Shown here in pieces: positions 62,466 through 64,000 of a stretch of DNA of 64,000 nucleotides; positions within the stretch are counted from its first letter, which is position 1; each line of letters opens with the position of its first letter. The notes beneath the pieces are model-generated. The model did no database searches. It saw nothing but the letters and a program-made list of their open reading frames with translations, and was not told the DNA's origin. Origin of the DNA: Okibacterium sp. HSC-33S16. Its GTDB lineage: Bacteria > Actinomycetota > Actinomycetes > Actinomycetales > Microbacteriaceae. The translations under genes were made by a program, and so were the position numbers. The stretch is from contig NZ_JALJZZ010000001.1 in assembly GCF_024171565.1 (NCBI RefSeq), positions 434,001-498,000 of the forward strand, in the 5' to 3' direction.

Positions 62466-63344
62466 ATGTCAGGGGATATGTTGTTCCGCGGGCCCAGTGA
62501 CCTGCACACGCACTCGCGGGTATCGGATGGCACGGAATCACCGTCCCGGCTGGTCCGCGAGGCGGCGGCTGCAGGGCTTGGCGCAGTCGCACTGACCGAT
62601 CACGATTCGACGGCCGGCTGGCATGAAGCGTCCGGTGAAGCGCAGAAGCAAAACATCACGTTCATCCCGGGGATGGAATTCAGCACGCGCTACGGCTACA
62701 AGAGCGTCCATCTGCTTGCGTACCTCTTCGATCCGCTGTCCGCTGATCTCGTGGCCGAGACAGCGCGGATCCGCGAGTCACGTCTCAAGCGCGCGGAGTC
62801 CATCGTGCGGCGCATTGGCGTCGACTACGACCTTGACTGGGACGATGTGCTTGCCCAGACCACGCCAGGGGCGACAGTGGGACGTCCGCACATCGCCGAC
62901 GCTCTCGTCGCGCGGGGGCACGTGCCGACGCGAAGCGAAGCGTTCACCGGCATCCTGCATCCACGAAACGGCTATTACCTGCCGCACTATGCCCCCGACC
63001 CGCTTCTTGCGGTGACGCTGGTGCGTCGGGCCGGGGGAGTGCCCGTCATTGCTCACCCGGCGACGCGCGGGCGGGACGCCATGATCGACGAGCAACACCT
63101 GTCACAGCTCGTCGACGCCGGCCTGTTCGGTCTCGAGATCGATCATCGTGAGAACACGGACGACGGCAAGGTGCGGCTGCGGGAACTGGCGAAGAAATTT
63201 GGTCTCGTCCTGACCGGGTCAAGTGACTACCACGGTGCGGGCAAGCCCAACCGTCTCGGTGAGAACACCACGGCGGATGAGGTTCTCCAGGCGATCATCA
63301 ATGAGGGAACCGGTTCGAGCCCCGTCTACCCCGGCGCGCGGTAG
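62466..63344 (+). CDS. PHP-domain phosphoesterase
   Basis: 292 residues from ATG 62466, 5 nt after TACACT (62455-62460). The four PHP motifs are present: DLHTHSRVSDG, LTDHDSTAG, the HPATRG His and SSDYHG. These bind two or three metal ions. GMEFSTRYGYKSVHLLAYLFD places it with the 3',5'-nucleoside bisphosphate phosphatase/TrpH-like group. It probably hydrolyses small phosphorylated nucleotides. The repeat array begins 21 bp after its stop. Confidence 0.92.
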   Translation: MSGDMLFRGPSDLHTHSRVSDGTESPSRLVREAAAAGLGAVALTDHDSTAGWHEASGEAQKQNITFIPGMEFSTRYGYKSVHLLAYLFDPLSADLVAETARIRESRLKRAESIVRRIGVDYDLDWDDVLAQTTPGATVGRPHIADALVARGHVPTRSEAFTGILHPRNGYYLPHYAPDPLLAVTLVRRAGGVPVIAHPATRGRDAMIDEQHLSQLVDAGLFGLEIDHRENTDDGKVRLRELAKKFGLVLTGSSDYHGAGKPNRLGENTTADEVLQAIINEGTGSSPVYPGAR

Positions 63345-63364
63345 CGCAGGCGTTCTGCTGCGGC

Positions 63365-63674
63365 GTTGCTCCGTCAGTAGTGGCGATGCCGTTCGTTGCT
63401 CCGCCAGTTGTGGCGAGGAAAGTCAACCTTTTCTCGCACATAGTGACCGAGATTCTGGTGCGACGATCAGTAATGACCGAGCGCTAGCGCATGGGCATTG
63501 CCGCGGCGTTATTCGGTCAGTAGTGGCGGTGGGCGTTCGCTGCTCCGTCAGTTGTGGCGACAGTTGTGGCCGTGCTGATCGTTGCTCCGTCAATAGTGGC
63601 GACAGCTGTGGCGAGGTAACTCGTTGCTCCGTCGGTAGTGGCGACGCAGAGCGTTGCTCGGTCGATTGTGGTGA
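63365..63674 (+). repeat. Seven degenerate 22-bp repeat units (A units)
   Basis: Units close to GTTGCTCCGTCAGTAGTGGCGA start at 63365, 63395, 63508, 63539, 63581, 63623 and 63653, all in the same direction. Steps are 30, 113, 31, 42, 42 and 30 bp. The two 42-bp steps contain an extra half unit (CAGTTGTGGC at 63561, CAGCTGTGGCGA at 63603). Most units differ by several substitutions, with no indels inside them. No coding frame explains them. Confidence 0.85.
63395..63478 (+). repeat. 84-bp direct repeat, copy 1 (A unit plus B unit)
   Basis: This block aligns without gaps to 63653-63736, with 14 mismatches by eye (about 83% identity). It joins an A unit, GGAAAGTC, a T-rich TTTTCTCGC segment, ATAGTGACCGAGATT and a final GTAATGACC. 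The change pattern is mostly transitions. Confidence 0.85.
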
Positions 63675-63736
63675 GGAAAGTCGACTTTTTCTCGCGCATA
63701 GTGACCGAGATTCCGCTGGAACGACCAGTAGTGACC
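63653..63736 (+). repeat. 84-bp direct repeat, copy 2
   Basis: Second copy of the block at 63395-63478, 258 bp downstream. Further B-like half units (GTGAGTGACCG, TTTCTGACCGAG) trail off to about 63770. Confidence 0.85.
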
Positions 63737-63794
63737 TCGATTTCGCGTGAGTGACCGTTTCTGACCGAGCACCGCCGGTCAACCACCAACACAC

Positions 63795-63827
63795 AGGCCC
63801 GCCCGACACATGGTCGAACGGGCCTGC
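63795..63827 (-). terminator. Stem-loop after the minus-strand gene at the window end
   Basis: CAGGCCCG at 63795-63802 pairs with CGGGCCTG at 63820-63827, with an inner CGAC/GTCG pair. It sits 18 bp beyond the stop of the minus-strand gene, and the sequence beyond the hairpin on that strand is TG-rich (TGTGTTGG). A plausible terminator. Confidence 0.55.
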
Positions 63828-63844
63828 TTAAGGTGGACGAGTTG

Positions 63845-64000
63845 CTACTCGGGGCGGTTCGTGCGCCGACGAGTGCGGGTGCGACGGCGAGGACCGCTGT
63901 TGCCGTCGTGGTGCTCTGTACCCTGGCCGTCGTGAGTGCCGGCGGCGACGGGAGCCTCATCGCGAGTCGCTTCCGTGGAGGCCGGCGCGGTGCGAGTGCG
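63845..64000 (-). CDS. C-terminal end of a protein with a basic Arg/Thr tail, probably a DEAD-box helicase (partial)
   Basis: Read on the minus strand from the window edge, 51 codons end at TAG 63847-63845. The composition is a disordered acidic/Gly-rich stretch (EATRDEAPVAAGTHDGQG) followed by a basic end (GPRRRTRTRRRTNRPE). Basic RRRTRTRR-type tails close DEAD/DEAH-box RNA helicases in Microbacteriaceae, often encoded near a PHP gene. The helicase assignment is an inference from that; the catalytic part lies outside the window. Confidence 0.6.
   Translation of the reverse strand, partial: RTRTAPASTEATRDEAPVAAGTHDGQGTEHHDGNSGPRRRTRTRRRTNRPE

Noticed and set aside
63311-63344. GGTTCGAGCC-like tRNA T-loop
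   Set aside because: It lies inside the PHP gene, and no cloverleaf can be built around it.
63365-63770. CRISPR array
   Set aside because: Units are degenerate, spacers are only 8-9 or 20 nt and related to one another, and no cas gene is in the window.
63423-63960. Minus-strand protein-coding frames of 128 and 147 codons across the repeats
   Set aside because: They simply translate the repeats in different frames (runs such as TEQR or ATTDGA), lack starts with binding sites, and overlap each other.

Overview
The window is a stretch of chromosome from a high-GC actinobacterium, most likely a member of the Microbacteriaceae. The evidence is the gene set (DUF7882 small protein, DUF6113, DUF3117, CarD, succinylase-branch dap genes, MgtE_N/PRC protein, Mrp, TatB), the GTG and TTG starts, and many genes whose start codon lies 5-7 nt after a TANNNT -10 hexamer with no Shine-Dalgarno sequence, which indicates leaderless mRNAs. 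No rRNA, tRNA, CRISPR array or complete insertion sequence was found.

Positions 1-13.5 kb look accessory and loosely packed: a cut-off gene end, a membrane protein/ECF sigma factor pair, a lone serine recombinase, an SRPBCC membrane-linked protein, an acetyltransferase, a frameshifted S4-domain gene, a roughly 790-base stretch without a gene, DUF7882, a ThDP-dependent oxidase-like enzyme, an LssY_C membrane protein, a LigD-type primase-polymerase and a DUF2975/XRE pair. From 13.6 to 23 kb there is a GH10 xylanase-like protein, CarD, an ABC-F protein, a GIY-YIG protein, an HhH-GPD repair protein and several small regulators and acetyltransferases.

Positions 22-32.4 kb hold two clear metabolic units. 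On the minus strand nrtR-nadA-nadB-nadC-cysteine desulfurase forms an NAD de novo synthesis operon with two inverted-repeat operator candidates at its promoter. On the plus strand a tandem glycine riboswitch precedes gcvT-gcvH-gcvP. Then come a DUF485/acetate-symporter pair, a CPBP protease, a complete oligopeptide ABC transporter (binding protein, two permeases, fused ATPase) and typA (32.5-43.3 kb).

Positions 43.3-63.3 kb are core: AzlCD exporter, ferredoxin, dapC, gltA, penicillin acylase-family hydrolase, divergent dapD/dapE, a GT-C-like membrane protein, DUF3117, O-methyltransferase, tatB, a lipoprotein, mrp, DUF1003, an MgtE_N/CBS protein, a general stress protein, aminopeptidase P, an EEP-family protein and a PHP phosphoesterase. 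The dapC, dapD and dapE genes together cover three steps of the succinylated route to meso-diaminopimelate and lysine.

The window ends (63.35-63.84 kb) in an unusual non-coding array: seven degenerate 22-bp units spaced 30, 31 or 42 bp apart (close to whole helical turns), interleaved with a second unit and containing an ungapped 84-bp direct duplication. It lies between the PHP gene and the tail of a minus-strand gene with a basic C terminus. This array is the least explained structure in the window.
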